DNA of 34,956 nucleotides from Candidatus Rokuibacteriota bacterium (GCA_003220475.1 QHSO01000067.1:1-34956), one strand, 5' to 3'; positions 1 to 8,678 are shown, numbered from the stretch's first letter. Notes: generated by a model not told the origin, from the letters alone. Program-made: numbers and translations.

Positions 1-622
1 CGGCGTCGCCCGTCCTGCGCGTACGCACGGTGAGCACCGGCAGGACGGCGAACACGGCGACGGCGCCGCCGATGTGCAGCCAGAGCCAGCCGGCGTGAGT
101 CAGCAGCGCGCCGAGCACGATCTGGGCGTAGATCAGCGCCGCCCCCACGAGGGCGAGACGGCGCAGGCCGCCGTCCACCGAGGCCGGCGCCTTCGCGGCA
201 GGCGAGGTCAGGTACGCGAGCGTGGCGATGAGCGCGAAAAAGGCCTGAGCGAGCGGCCCGTGCACCAGCGCGAGCTCATCGCGCAGCAGCACCACGCGCA
301 GGCCGCCGAGCGCGCCTTGTGCGATCACCGTGGCGACCGCGACGAGACCGAGGGCGCGCAGCGCGGGGCCACGGCGCCAGAGCGCGGCGGCGAGGGTCAG
401 CGTCAGCAGGCCGACCGTCGCGCCGAGCAGGCGGTGGCTGTGCTCGTAGAACACACCGCCGACCATGCCGGACCATGGATAGAGGAAGAGATTGTGCCCG
501 AACGTGTTGGGCCAGTCCGGGACGGCGAGCGCCGCCCCGGTGTTGGTCACCAGGCCGCCGAACACGATCAGGACGGCGGTGGCGACCGCCGTCCCGAGCG
601 CCAGACGATGAGCGAGCCTCAC
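1..622 (-). CDS. ctaA: Haem A synthase (CtaA/Cox15 family), 3' end off the window
   Basis: Multi-pass membrane enzyme that converts haem O to haem A for aa3-type oxidases. Read from the GTG at 622, the protein starts VRLAHRLALG and contains GGLVTN, VPDWPNTFGHN and the family motif EHSHRLLGATVG, where His is a haem ligand. Further hydrophobic helices follow, with LVHGPLAQAFFAL and WLWLHIGGAVAVF. About 207 residues are visible and the C-terminus is missing. The GTG is preceded by GGAGCAAGG and lies 20 bases after the coxA stop, so it is probably the last visible gene of the oxidase operon. No coxC lies between coxA and this gene; whether one follows beyond the edge cannot be seen. The family is clear from the EHxHR motif; the exact start is slightly less certain. 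Confidence 0.85.
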   Translation of the reverse strand, partial: MRLAHRLALGTAVATAVLIVFGGLVTNTGAALAVPDWPNTFGHNLFLYPWSGMVGGVFYEHSHRLLGATVGLLTLTLAAALWRRGPALRALGLVAVATVIAQGALGGLRVVLLRDELALVHGPLAQAFFALIATLAYLTSPAAKAPASVDGGLRRLALVGAALIYAQIVLGALLTHAGWLWLHIGGAVAVFAVLPVLTVRTRRTGDA

Positions 623-641
623 ACCTTGCTCCGCGCGCGTG

Positions 642-2387
642 TCAGTGGTGGCGCCGCGCCCCGGCCCCGACCGGCGCCTGCGACTGCGGCAGAAAGTCCT
701 CGCGCGCGTCCGGATCGCTGTACTCGTAGGGCCCCCGGTACACGGTCGGAACGTGGGCACCCCAGTTGAGGTGTGGCGGCGGCGAGGGCGCGGTCCATTC
801 GAGCGTGTTCGAATTCCACGGGTTCAGTGGCGCCTTCTTGCCGGCGAAGAGCGACCAGAAGAAGTTGATGACGAACAGGATCATGCCGGCGCCGAGCATC
901 AGCGCCCCGTACGTCATGAAGACGTTCCAGTGCTGCTGGTGCTGCAGGAACTCGTACTGCATCGGGTTGTAGATCCGTCGCATCTGGCCGCCCACGCCGA
1001 TGATGTGCATCGGGAAGAACGTCCAGTTGAAGAAGATGAACGTCGACCAGAAGTGCAGGTGGCCGAGCAGCGGGTTCATCATCCGGCCGAACATCTTGGG
1101 GAACCAGAAGTAGATGCCGGCAAAGGCGCCGAAGATCGAGCCGCCGAAGACGACGTAGTGGATGTGGGCCACGATGAAGTACGTGTCCTGGATGTAGATG
1201 TCGACGGGCGTGCTGGCCATGAAGATGCCGCTCAGGCCGCCGATGACGAACATCGACACGAAGCCGAGCGCGAACAGCATCGGCACGGTGAACTGGATCC
1301 GGCCGCCCCACAGCGTGCCGAGCCAGTTGAACGTCTTGATGGCCGACGGCACCGCGATGACCATTGTCGTCACCGTGAAGGCCATGCCGAGCGACGGGCT
1401 CATGCCGGACACGAACATGTGGTGGCCGTAGACGATCCACGACAGGAACGCGATGGCGATCATCGAGAACGCCATCGCGTGGTAACCGAAGATCGGCTTG
1501 CGCGAGAAGACCGGCAGGATCTCGGAGGCGATGCCCATGGCGGGCAGGATCAAGATGTAAACCTCTGGATGGCCGAAGTACCAGAAGAGGTGCTGCCAGA
1601 GCAGCGGCTCACCGCCGCCCGACGGCGCGAACCACGACGTGCCCAGCGTGCGGTCGAAGAGCAGCATGGCCACCGCCGACGTCAGCACCGGCAGCGCGAG
1701 CAGCAGCAAGATGGCCGTGATGAACAGCGACCACACCACGAGCGGCATGCGGAAGAGGTGCATGCCCGGCGCGCGCATGTTGATGATGGTCGTGATGTAG
1801 TTGATCGAGCCCATCATCGACCCGATACCCATCACGAACAGGGCGATGCACCAGAGGTTCTGGCCCCAGTTCACGCCGGTGTACTGCGGCACCGCGGACA
1901 GCGGCGCGTACGACGTCCAGCCGGCGGCGGCGTGGCCGCCCTCGACGAAGAAGCCGCTCAACATGATCACGCCGGCCGTCGCCGTCACCCAGAACGAGAG
2001 CATGTTGAGGGTGGGAAACGCCATGTCGCGCGCGCCGATCATCAGCGGGATGCAGAAGTTGCCGAACGCGCCCGCCAGGATCGGCATGATCACGAAGAAG
2101 ATCATGATGGTGGCGTGCATGGTGAACGCCATGTTGTAGGTCGAGGGCTCGAGGATGCCGCCGGTGTCCTTGAGGATCACGCTCAGGCCCGGCACCGCGG
2201 TCTCGGGCCACGCCAGCTGCCAGCGGACCATCAGCGCCAGCAGGCCGCCGATGATCATCATGAACAGTCCCATGAACAGGAACTGGCGCGCGATCATCTT
2301 GTGATCGGTGGAGAAGACGTACGTGCGCACGAAGCTGGTGTCGTGGTGCGCGTGCGCGGTATGCGCGGTCGCGGCGTGGGCGCTCAT
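642..2387 (-). CDS. coxA: Cytochrome c oxidase subunit I, aa3-type
   Basis: Catalytic subunit of a haem-copper oxidase that reduces O2 and pumps protons. The 581-residue protein has the full ligand set: His91 (FTMHATIMIFF) and His410 for haem a, His408 for haem a3 in AHIHYVVFGG, and His273, His322 and His323 for CuB in FGHPEVY and YGHHMF. Tyr277 is the expected His-Tyr cross-link residue. Glu275 of HPEVY and Lys351 (PSAIKTFNW) mark an A-type enzyme with D- and K-channel features. Twelve or so membrane helices are evident. The start at 2387 overlaps the coxB stop as ATGA; the frame stays open further upstream, but that part is the shadow of coxB. The His-rich N-terminus (residues 8-15) is a minor oddity. 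Confidence 0.97.
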   Translation of the reverse strand: MSAHAATAHTAHAHHDTSFVRTYVFSTDHKMIARQFLFMGLFMMIIGGLLALMVRWQLAWPETAVPGLSVILKDTGGILEPSTYNMAFTMHATIMIFFVIMPILAGAFGNFCIPLMIGARDMAFPTLNMLSFWVTATAGVIMLSGFFVEGGHAAAGWTSYAPLSAVPQYTGVNWGQNLWCIALFVMGIGSMMGSINYITTIINMRAPGMHLFRMPLVVWSLFITAILLLLALPVLTSAVAMLLFDRTLGTSWFAPSGGGEPLLWQHLFWYFGHPEVYILILPAMGIASEILPVFSRKPIFGYHAMAFSMIAIAFLSWIVYGHHMFVSGMSPSLGMAFTVTTMVIAVPSAIKTFNWLGTLWGGRIQFTVPMLFALGFVSMFVIGGLSGIFMASTPVDIYIQDTYFIVAHIHYVVFGGSIFGAFAGIYFWFPKMFGRMMNPLLGHLHFWSTFIFFNWTFFPMHIIGVGGQMRRIYNPMQYEFLQHQQHWNVFMTYGALMLGAGMILFVINFFWSLFAGKKAPLNPWNSNTLEWTAPSPPPHLNWGAHVPTVYRGPYEYSDPDAREDFLPQSQAPVGAGARRHH

Positions 2388-3043
2388 TTCTTCGCTCCCC
2401 CTCCCGTCTCTGCCGTCAGGTTCTCGGCCGCCCACTTCTTGTAGTCCTCGGCCGAGTGGACGTAGATCCAGCCGCGCATGCCGGAGTGACCGAACCCGCA
2501 CAGCTCGGCGCACGGCCACTCGTACTTGCCCGGCTTGGTCACCTCGAACCACGCGATGATCGACCGACCGGGAACGGCGTCCTGCTTGACGCGGAACTGC
2601 GGCACGAAGAAGCTGTGGATCACGTCCTGCGACTTGAGGTCCACGTGGATGACCTTGTTCACGGGCACGTGCATCTCGTCGAGGAAGACCTTGTCGGAGT
2701 TCGGATGCTTGACCTGCCAGTTGAACTGCTTGGCCGTGACGTCGACGACGAAGTCGCTGGGCGGCCGCGTCATCTTGATCTTCGACCACGCGGGCGCCGA
2801 CAGCGCGGTGAGCACGACGAGGATGAGGGCGGGCACGATCGTCCACACGATCTCCAGCGTCGTGTTGCCGTGCGTGTAGCGGGCGCGGCGGCCGGGGCGG
2901 TCACGATACATGATGAGGAAGGCGATCATCGCCGCCGCCACGAGGACGAAGGTGACACCGGTGATCGCGTAGATCAGATGGAACAGCCAGTCGATGTCAC
3001 GGCCGAACGTGGAGACGTTTTCCGGCAGCCACCAGTCGAGCAT
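2384..3043 (-). CDS. coxB: Cytochrome c oxidase subunit II with CuA centre
   Basis: Accepts electrons from cytochrome c or a cupredoxin at the CuA site and passes them to subunit I. The 219-residue protein has two N-terminal membrane helices (about residues 22-46 and 63-83) and then a periplasmic cupredoxin domain. CuA ligands are all present: His143 (VIHSFF), Cys178, Glu180, Cys182 (CAELCGFGH), His186 and Met189. There is no fused C-terminal cytochrome c domain, so it is the plain aa3 form, unlike many caa3 enzymes. The gene starts 15 bases after the cupredoxin gene with a GGAGAG ribosome site and overlaps coxA by four bases. Confidence 0.96.
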   Translation of the reverse strand: MLDWWLPENVSTFGRDIDWLFHLIYAITGVTFVLVAAAMIAFLIMYRDRPGRRARYTHGNTTLEIVWTIVPALILVVLTALSAPAWSKIKMTRPPSDFVVDVTAKQFNWQVKHPNSDKVFLDEMHVPVNKVIHVDLKSQDVIHSFFVPQFRVKQDAVPGRSIIAWFEVTKPGKYEWPCAELCGFGHSGMRGWIYVHSAEDYKKWAAENLTAETGGGAKK

Positions 3044-3058
3044 GGGCTCTGGCTCTCC

Positions 3059-3754
3059 TTACTTGCCCTTCATCTCGAAGCTGACCTTCGTCGTCTGCCC
3101 GGCCTTCACGTCGACTTCCTTGTCCTGCTTGCCGAGCGTCTCGTGCCAGACCTCGATCTTCTGCTTGCCGGCGGGGACGTTCTCGAGCTTGGCCACGCCG
3201 TTGGTGTCCGTCACCGCGGCGATGCCGGGCACCACCGCCAGCCAGCCGAGCATCCACGAGTGGACGTCGCACGTGAGCTTGATCATCTCCGGCTTCTCGA
3301 ACTTCTCGGTCATCGTCTTCTTGAATTTGGGCTGAGCCTTGTTGATGGCGGGATTGGCCGTCGAGTACGTGTGGATGTTGTGCAGGATGTCGTCGGAGTT
3401 CTTCAGCTCCATCTCGCCCGGCGCCATCACGCTGACGTGGGGCACGAACTTGCAGCCGTGCTGATCGACGACGGCCTTGATCGGCTTGGCGCCCTTGGCG
3501 TTCGGCGCGGAGGCGACGGCGTTGGCGAGGCCCTTGTTCGAGCCGACGACGACCTTCTCGATGGTCGCCTCCTGCCCGCACTTCTCGGTATCCTTGTTGA
3601 CCTTCAGCTTCTCGACCTGGGGCGCGCCGTTGTACTTCACCTCGACCTCGACCGTTCCGCCGCCCTGGGCGCCCGCGAGTCGCGGCCCCACCGCAAACAT
3701 CACCGCGCTGCCGACGAGCGCCATTGCTGTCAGCGCCACGAACGTCTTGCGCAT
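3059..3754 (-). CDS. Secreted cupredoxin with C-terminal Ig-like/regulatory fold
   Basis: The 231-residue protein has a cleavable signal peptide (residues 1-29, ending LAGAQ) and is probably a periplasmic or surface blue-copper protein. Residues 95-175 look like a plastocyanin-type domain with candidate copper ligands His125 or His128 (DILHNIHTY), Cys162 and His165 (TCDVHSWM) and Met168. Residues 176-231 (GVAKLENVPAGKQKIEVWHE) resemble the carboxypeptidase-regulatory-like beta domain seen in methylamine-utilisation-type proteins. An AGGAGGACG ribosome site precedes the ATG. It lies directly before coxB, so it may shuttle electrons to the CuA site (inference). The exact donor and acceptor are unknown. 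Confidence 0.8.
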   Translation of the reverse strand: MRKTFVALTAMALVGSAVMFAVGPRLAGAQGGGTVEVEVKYNGAPQVEKLKVNKDTEKCGQEATIEKVVVGSNKGLANAVASAPNAKGAKPIKAVVDQHGCKFVPHVSVMAPGEMELKNSDDILHNIHTYSTANPAINKAQPKFKKTMTEKFEKPEMIKLTCDVHSWMLGWLAVVPGIAAVTDTNGVAKLENVPAGKQKIEVWHETLGKQDKEVDVKAGQTTKVSFEMKGK

Positions 3755-3765
3755 GGATCGTCCTC

Positions 3766-3793
3766 CTGCGTGGCTCGAGCTGCGTGGCTCGAG
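3766..3793. repeat. Perfect 14-bp tandem repeat in the cupredoxin leader
   Basis: CTGCGTGGCTCGAG occurs twice head to tail (3766-3779 and 3780-3793) in the 58-base gap between the two upstream cytochrome/cupredoxin genes. A looser repeat of GAGTTCC follows. It may be slippage debris or a regulator half-site pair; nothing in the sequence decides. Confidence 0.6.
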
Positions 3794-3812
3794 TTCCTTA
3801 TCGTTGAGTTCC

Positions 3813-5236
3813 CTATTGGACGGCGCGGCTCCGCGCCGCGCGCACGATCAGCCCCAGCACAGCGAACGTGAGAAGAGCGACAGCGGGAGGAATGAAGAAC
3901 CTGCGGTTCGACTGCGGCTCCTCCAGCCGCAGATAGTACCACGAGGTCAGCGACATCTTGGGGCCGCTCTCCCCCGCGCCGCCCTCCCACGCTTGGAACG
4001 CGACGGGCGTGAACACGCGCGGACGGAAGCTCGGCCGCTCGGTGCCGGTGGCCGCGAGCGAACGCTTCATCACGAGCGCGTACTGGCCATTCTTGAACAC
4101 CGCCTTGCCCGACGCTTCGCCGCCGGGTATGGCCGCCAGCTTCGTCGGACCGTGCGCGCTCAGCTCGCTGACGCCCTTGCCCTGCTCCCAGCGCAGCAGA
4201 TAGACGCCGGCGGTGGCATCACCCATCAAAAAGTACGGACGCTCCGTCCCCGTCGGCTGCTGCGGAGCGAACTGCAGCGAGATCGCGTCGGGAAACGTCG
4301 TCTTGCCGTCGCCCTTCGTCTCGCTCGGATCGTCCCAGGTGAGATGGAACGCGATTTCCTTGTCGTTGTAGACGGCGCGCACACTCACCAGGTCGATGGC
4401 GGGGTTGAAGTTCCGCGGATCGACGATGACCTGGCCCTCGAGCAGGATGTTGTTCGGCGTGATCTTCTTCCAGAAGTCGGCGGCCGGATCGTCGGGAATC
4501 GCGTCCTTCACCGAGCTCACCGTCACGAGCGTGGCCGGCTGCGGCGAGTCCGGCCCGAGCGACACGATGTAGTTGGTCAGGTGCCAGATGTCCTCGGGCT
4601 TCTCGACGGCCTCGAGGAACGCCGGCATCGGCGTGCCGAGCACGCCGTTGGCGATCCGCGTGGCGATCTCCGTGCGCGAGCGGCCGCCGCGAAAGTTCCA
4701 GCGCTTGGTGAGGTTCGCCGGCGCCACCGGGTTGCCCCACTCGTCCTTCAGCTCGGGGTGCGAGGGACCGTCGGCGCGGCCCTCCGTGCCGTGGCACTTG
4801 TGGCATTCGATAGCCTCGAACATTTCCTTGCCGCGCTTGATCGACGCCTCGGAGGAGCCGACCTCCTTCGGCAGCTCGAGCTTCTTCGGCGGCTCCTTGA
4901 AGGCCTCAGGGCGCTCACGATGCGGAAGAGATCCTGATCGGTGGGCGTCTTGTTCGCGGTCGATCGGATCTTGAACAGCCCTTTGGTGAAGTCGCGCGGC
5001 TTGGGCAGCAACAACTCCGCCGCCGCCCCCTTCCCGTCCCCCTTCTCCCCATGACACCCCACACACTTCCGCTCGTACACCACCTTCCCCGCATTCGCAT
5101 CCTGCGCCCACGCTGGCGCCGCCGTGAAGACGACAGCAAAGAAAGCCAGCCCGATCGAACCGAAGGTTCGATCGAGAGGCGATGGGGGGGTTCGGGGGGA
5201 GCCGCAGGGGCCCCCCGATCTATTAGTGCGAGGCAT
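3813..5236 (-). pseudogene. Di-haem cytochrome c with ethylbenzene-dehydrogenase-type haem domain, frame broken near 4911
   Basis: Two frames together give one protein. From the ATG at 5236, residues 1-44 carry a signal peptide (GLAFFAVVFTAAPAWAQ), then a cytochrome c domain with haem site CVGCH (Cys58-His62) and TDQDLFRIVS, where the frame ends as homology. The other frame resumes at PEAFKEPPKKLELPKE, has a second haem site CHKCH and an LTNYIVSLG helix, then an EB_dh-like domain (GQVIVDP, FNPAIDLVSVRAV, PYFLMGDATAGV) and a final membrane helix (IPPAVALLTFAVLGLIV). Between the halves the usual tail of the first cytochrome domain (MPGT..MP..., then the last helix) is absent. The gene is either a pseudogene or hit by an assembly deletion. 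If intact it would anchor c and b haems in the periplasm and feed the oxidases. The ATG overlaps the upstream stop by 14 bases. Confidence 0.8.
5181..5220. repeat. G-rich palindromic element (copy 1)
   Basis: Plus strand runs GATGGGGGGGTTCGGGGGG and closes with GGGGCCCCCCGAT. TCGGGGGG (5192-5199) pairs with CCCCCCGA (5211-5218) around an 11-base loop. The left arm closely matches the element at 32461 (GATGGGGG, then A or G, then GTTCG, then a G run). It lies inside the first codons of the leftward cytochrome gene and supplies its Pro/Gly/Arg-rich n-region. The multiple G-runs could also form a quadruplex. Confidence 0.6.
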
Positions 5237-5987
5237 GCTCGCTCGCCTCCCACCGTCGCGGCTGCTGTCCCGTCGCGTCGTAGAGATACATGATGACCTG
5301 CCAGATCTGCTCCTCGGTCAGCCGGTCTTCCCACGGCGGCATCACCGAGTTCCACGGCGTCGATTCCTTCGGGAGGCCCGGACCGCCCTTGGCGATGCGC
5401 CAGAAGAGGAAAGCCTCCTGCAGCATCGCGATCGTGCCCGGATCCTGAAAGTTGGCGGGCGGCGGATTGAAGCCCGGCGCGAAGTGGCCTTTGCCGTCGA
5501 GGTTGTCGCCGTGACAATAGACGCAGTTACGGATGTAGATCTCGCCGCCTTTCGACACGTGCTCGCGGAACTTCGCGGCATCCTTGCGCAGCGGATTCTC
5601 CGCGCCCGAGATGTTGAACTCCTTGTTGCGGAACTGGATCGAGGCCGGCGGCGCCGGGTGCACGGCGCGCAGCTCGGGCGGCGCCTGCGGCTTCGCCGCG
5701 GCCTGCGTGTAGGCGTAGTAGCCGACGAGCAGGGGGATCACGATCACGAGCGCGATGCGCAGCGGGCGACGCTCGGGCCGGACCAGCGTTGTCCAGATCG
5801 GGCCGATGAAACTGCGCCACGAGTCCCTGTCGGAGGAGACGAAGACCATCACGGCCATGAAGATGATCGCCAGGTAGAGCGTGAGCACGCTCCAGGGCGC
5901 CGGTGGCCGGATGCCGAAGCGCAGGATCACGAAGGCCAGTACGAGGATCAGCACTGCCTGCAGGAATCGCGAGCGGAGGAGTCTCAT
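5223..5987 (-). CDS. Membrane-anchored mono-haem cytochrome c
   Basis: The 254-residue protein has three predicted membrane helices (about residues 7-25, 32-50 and 77-94), then a periplasmic cytochrome c domain with haem site CVYCH (Cys155-His159) and a likely axial Met in WNSVMPPWEDRLTEEQIWQVIMYLY. That C-terminal helix is typical of class I cytochromes. The ATG at 5987 overlaps the stop of the preceding di-haem gene as ATGA. The open frame continues upstream to 6215 but there it only mirrors the neighbour. Operon position suggests a role in electron relay between quinol-side donors and the oxidases. The protein family is not recognised beyond the cytochrome c fold. Confidence 0.88.
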   Translation of the reverse strand: MRLLRSRFLQAVLILVLAFVILRFGIRPPAPWSVLTLYLAIIFMAVMVFVSSDRDSWRSFIGPIWTTLVRPERRPLRIALVIVIPLLVGYYAYTQAAAKPQAPPELRAVHPAPPASIQFRNKEFNISGAENPLRKDAAKFREHVSKGGEIYIRNCVYCHGDNLDGKGHFAPGFNPPPANFQDPGTIAMLQEAFLFWRIAKGGPGLPKESTPWNSVMPPWEDRLTEEQIWQVIMYLYDATGQQPRRWEASEHASH

Positions 5988-6784
5988 TTCAGGGTGAGCA
6001 GGAAGGCCAGGAGGTCGACGTATTCCTTCGACGTGAGCCGCGTGCCGAAATCCTGCGGCATCACGCCGGGCGGAAAGTTCGCCACCGTCCCCGCGCCCTT
6101 GGGGTCGAGGATTTTTTTCATGATGTAGTCGGGCGTCTGGATCTTCGCGATCTGCGAGAGATCGGGTCCCACCTGGGCGGCACCGATCTTCCCCGCCTTG
6201 TGACACGCGATGCACGTGCCCTTACCCTGAAACACCGCTTCGCCGGCCTTGGGATCGCCGGGAATCTTCAGCTCGGCCACCGCACCGGCGCCGCCGCTCC
6301 CCGCGCCGACCGTCGCGGGCACGTCGTTGAGCGTGACGTCCACGTTGCCGCCGAGCGACTCGAGAAACGCCGTCAGCGCCCAGACCTCGGAGCGGTTGAG
6401 CGCGATCGGCGGCTTGTCGACCGCCGGCATGATCGGCGGATAGCCCTCCACGATGTACGCTGCGGGCTGCAGCAACGACTCGAGAATGTAGGCCTTGGCG
6501 CTCATGCCGGGCTTGGTCTTGGCGGCACGGGCACCGATGCCGGCCAGGTCCGGCGCGCGCGTTCCCTTCTGGCCGATCCGGTGACAGATCTCACACGTGC
6601 CCTTCGTGTGAAAGATCTCCTCGCCGGCCTTCACGAGCTGCGCGGGCGTGACGTTGCCGCCCTCGAGCGACAGCTCTTGCGGCGGCTTGGACTCGATCTG
6701 CGGAATCGAGTTCGCGAACATCGCATAGCTGCCCATCACGAGCACGGCAAAGACGCCGACGCGAACGACGACGGGGACGCGCAT
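5984..6784 (-). CDS. Di-haem cytochrome c, membrane-anchored or secreted
   Basis: The 266-residue protein has an N-terminal hydrophobic segment (residues 4-24, signal anchor) and two class I cytochrome c domains. Haem sites are CEICH (Cys64-His68) and CIACH (Cys191-His195). Likely axial Met residues lie in GYPPIMPAV (Met119) and FPPGVMPQDFG. A glycine/alanine-rich linker (about residues 158-170) separates the domains. It overlaps the upstream bd-like oxidase gene (ATGA) and the downstream cytochrome gene (ATGA), so it is probably translated with them. It is a plausible electron donor to the bd-like subunit, by analogy with bd-like oxidases that sit beside cytochromes c. Confidence 0.9.
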   Translation of the reverse strand: MRVPVVVRVGVFAVLVMGSYAMFANSIPQIESKPPQELSLEGGNVTPAQLVKAGEEIFHTKGTCEICHRIGQKGTRAPDLAGIGARAAKTKPGMSAKAYILESLLQPAAYIVEGYPPIMPAVDKPPIALNRSEVWALTAFLESLGGNVDVTLNDVPATVGAGSGGAGAVAELKIPGDPKAGEAVFQGKGTCIACHKAGKIGAAQVGPDLSQIAKIQTPDYIMKKILDPKGAGTVANFPPGVMPQDFGTRLTSKEYVDLLAFLLTLK

Positions 6785-8568
6785 CAGGCACGCATGTCAT
6801 CACGACCGCCGGCGATCACCGGCGCCGCGTGGCCGTGGACCTCGGCGGCACCGCGCTCGCCGAGCCCGCCGAGCCAGAAGATGAAGAGCACGAGCGCGAA
6901 GAACGCGAGCGTCACCACCGTGATGACGTTGGCCGCGTAGCCGAGCGCGGGCGTCGCCGCGTCCACCGAGCTGTCGCGCAGGACACCGTAGACGTGCCAG
7001 TGTTGGCGGATGCCCGACCGCGCGAAGCCCATGAGGCCCATGAGCCAGGTGAAGGTCACCGCCAACAAGATGAGGACGTACTGCGAGTGCGGCGCGATCG
7101 TACCCCAGCGGATCTGGCCCGTCGTCCGGGCGCCCTTGAACATCGGGATGTCGATCGCCATCACGAGGACGATGGCGGCCAGCACGGCCAGCACCTGGTA
7201 GACCGAGAATCCGATGCGGATGATCGACTCCACGAAGTAGCCGTAGACGCCGTAGAAGACAACCACGCCCGCGGCCGCGGCGAACGCGGCCCACTGGATG
7301 GCCATGCCCGTCTTCACCCACGATTTCGTCGGAATCTTGTTGGCGCGGCGGTAGAGCACGAACGACAGGAACGTCGTGAGGATCATGAGGTTCACGACGG
7401 TGTTCTTCGCCGACATGACGCCGAAGAAGCCGAGCAGCGGGTGATGGGTGCCGCCCATCGCGCGCGCCTCGTCGAGCGTGACCACCATCGAGCGCGGCGT
7501 GGCCCAGATCATGAAGCCGACCGTGAGGATGATGAGCATCGGCGGCACGTACTTGCGGTAACGCTCGGAGCCGGGGATGCGCTCCATGCCGAGCCACAGA
7601 TAGTAGTTGCTGCCGAGGAAGAGCACGCCGATCAGGATGGCCTGGATGATCCACAGCCACGACATGAAGCCGCCCATCATCGTGATGCCCATGGTCTGGT
7701 TGAACGCGTAGATCTCGCGGCCCAGGTAGTAGCCGGCGAACGGCAGCACGATGAACGCCGAGAGCGCGATGAAGTTGCCGATGTAGCCCATCCAGTCGTA
7801 GCGGGCACGCTCTTCCTGCGTCTGCGCACCGAGGAACCGGAAGGCGGCGTAGGCGCCGCAAATGGTGCCGCCGAACACGATGTTGGCGATGAGGCGATGG
7901 ATGTTGATGGGCATCCACGTGTAGTTGTTGATGGCCGCCCACACCCCACCCTTGAGCGCACCGGACTCATCGATGCCGGCCGGGGACATCATGAACGTCA
8001 CCCACGAATTGGCGACGACGAGGATGGCCGTGCCGAAGAGGTTGCTGAGGACGCCGAGGCCGACGTGGATCCACTTGCGCGATCCGGAAAGCCAGTTCCA
8101 GCCGTAGTACCAGAGGTAGACCGTGAACGTCTCCGCGAAGAACAGCAGCGCGTAGACCCAGTACGTCGGGAAGAAGATCGAGGTCATGTACGTCCAAAAC
8201 TTCGGGTAATAGCCGACGAACAAAAACAGGAGGAAGGCGCCGAGCAGCGCCGTCGTTGAGAACGCCGCGAAGGTCAGCTTCACCAGCTCGTGGGAGAGCC
8301 AGTCGTATCGTGCCTCGCCCGTTCGCCAGCCGATCGCCTCGATGATGACCGCGAAGATCGGCACACCGAGGATGAACGCCGCGAAGTTCAGATGCAGCTG
8401 CGCCACCGCCCACACGGCCAGACGCGATCCGAACACGGGAAACGCGCGGTACGCAGGCTCCTTCGCCGCATTCTGCGCCGTTTGCGCATCGACGGGGAGC
8501 ACCGCCAGCACGGTTAGCGCGACGCCGCAGAAAACCAGCAGCCAGACGGCACGGCGCGCAAAGGTCAC
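6784..8568 (-). CDS. Cytochrome bd-like oxidase subunit I (CydA family, atypical, no CydB)
   Basis: The 594-residue polytopic protein has about 14 hydrophobic segments. It resembles CydA in its N-terminal half: His59 (QLHLNFAAFILG) and His224 (WMPINIHRLIAN) fit the haem ligands, and Glu146 (FFAETFTVYLWYYGW) lies in a conserved helix. The canonical GRQPW motif with its haem-ligand Met and a long quinol-binding Q-loop are not seen; the matching place reads GYYLGREIYAFNQTMG. The next gene is a di-haem cytochrome c rather than cydB. This fits the divergent bd-like oxidases thought to take electrons from cytochrome c (inference). The GTG at 8568 was chosen because GAGAGGG precedes it and the predicted promoter lies just upstream. 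Longer ATG starts (8628, 8685) would lie inside or before the promoter. A short cleavable-looking helix (residues 7-28) opens the protein. Confidence 0.8.
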   Translation of the reverse strand: MTFARRAVWLLVFCGVALTVLAVLPVDAQTAQNAAKEPAYRAFPVFGSRLAVWAVAQLHLNFAAFILGVPIFAVIIEAIGWRTGEARYDWLSHELVKLTFAAFSTTALLGAFLLFLFVGYYPKFWTYMTSIFFPTYWVYALLFFAETFTVYLWYYGWNWLSGSRKWIHVGLGVLSNLFGTAILVVANSWVTFMMSPAGIDESGALKGGVWAAINNYTWMPINIHRLIANIVFGGTICGAYAAFRFLGAQTQEERARYDWMGYIGNFIALSAFIVLPFAGYYLGREIYAFNQTMGITMMGGFMSWLWIIQAILIGVLFLGSNYYLWLGMERIPGSERYRKYVPPMLIILTVGFMIWATPRSMVVTLDEARAMGGTHHPLLGFFGVMSAKNTVVNLMILTTFLSFVLYRRANKIPTKSWVKTGMAIQWAAFAAAAGVVVFYGVYGYFVESIIRIGFSVYQVLAVLAAIVLVMAIDIPMFKGARTTGQIRWGTIAPHSQYVLILLAVTFTWLMGLMGFARSGIRQHWHVYGVLRDSSVDAATPALGYAANVITVVTLAFFALVLFIFWLGGLGERGAAEVHGHAAPVIAGGRDDMRA

Positions 8569-8628
8569 GATGGGAAAACCCTCTCGAAAGACGCGCTTGT
8601 TCCCGCAGTCACATGAGCGTCGAGGCAT

Positions 8629-8657
8629 GTTGTATGGCCAACTCCTTGGTGTGTCAA
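8629..8657 (-). promoter_or_regulatory. Sigma70-type promoter for the respiratory operon
   Basis: Reading leftward: -35 TTGACA (8657-8652), a 17-base spacer and -10 TACAAC (8634-8629). It sits 60 bases before the chosen GTG of the bd-like gene. Its -35 box is one arm of an inverted repeat (GTGTGTCAA / TTGACACAC) shared with the ftsH promoter. Confidence 0.6.
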
Positions 8658-8678
8658 GCGAAATGTACCCCAACCGGT

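Noticed and set aside
639-2444. Long plus-strand open frame (about 600 codons) across coxA
   Set aside because: It is antisense to a clear haem-copper oxidase gene and has the low-complexity Arg/His/Asp composition of shadows in high-GC DNA. The same holds for long plus-strand frames at 3477-4937, 6829-8259, 25291-26439 and 32650-33711.
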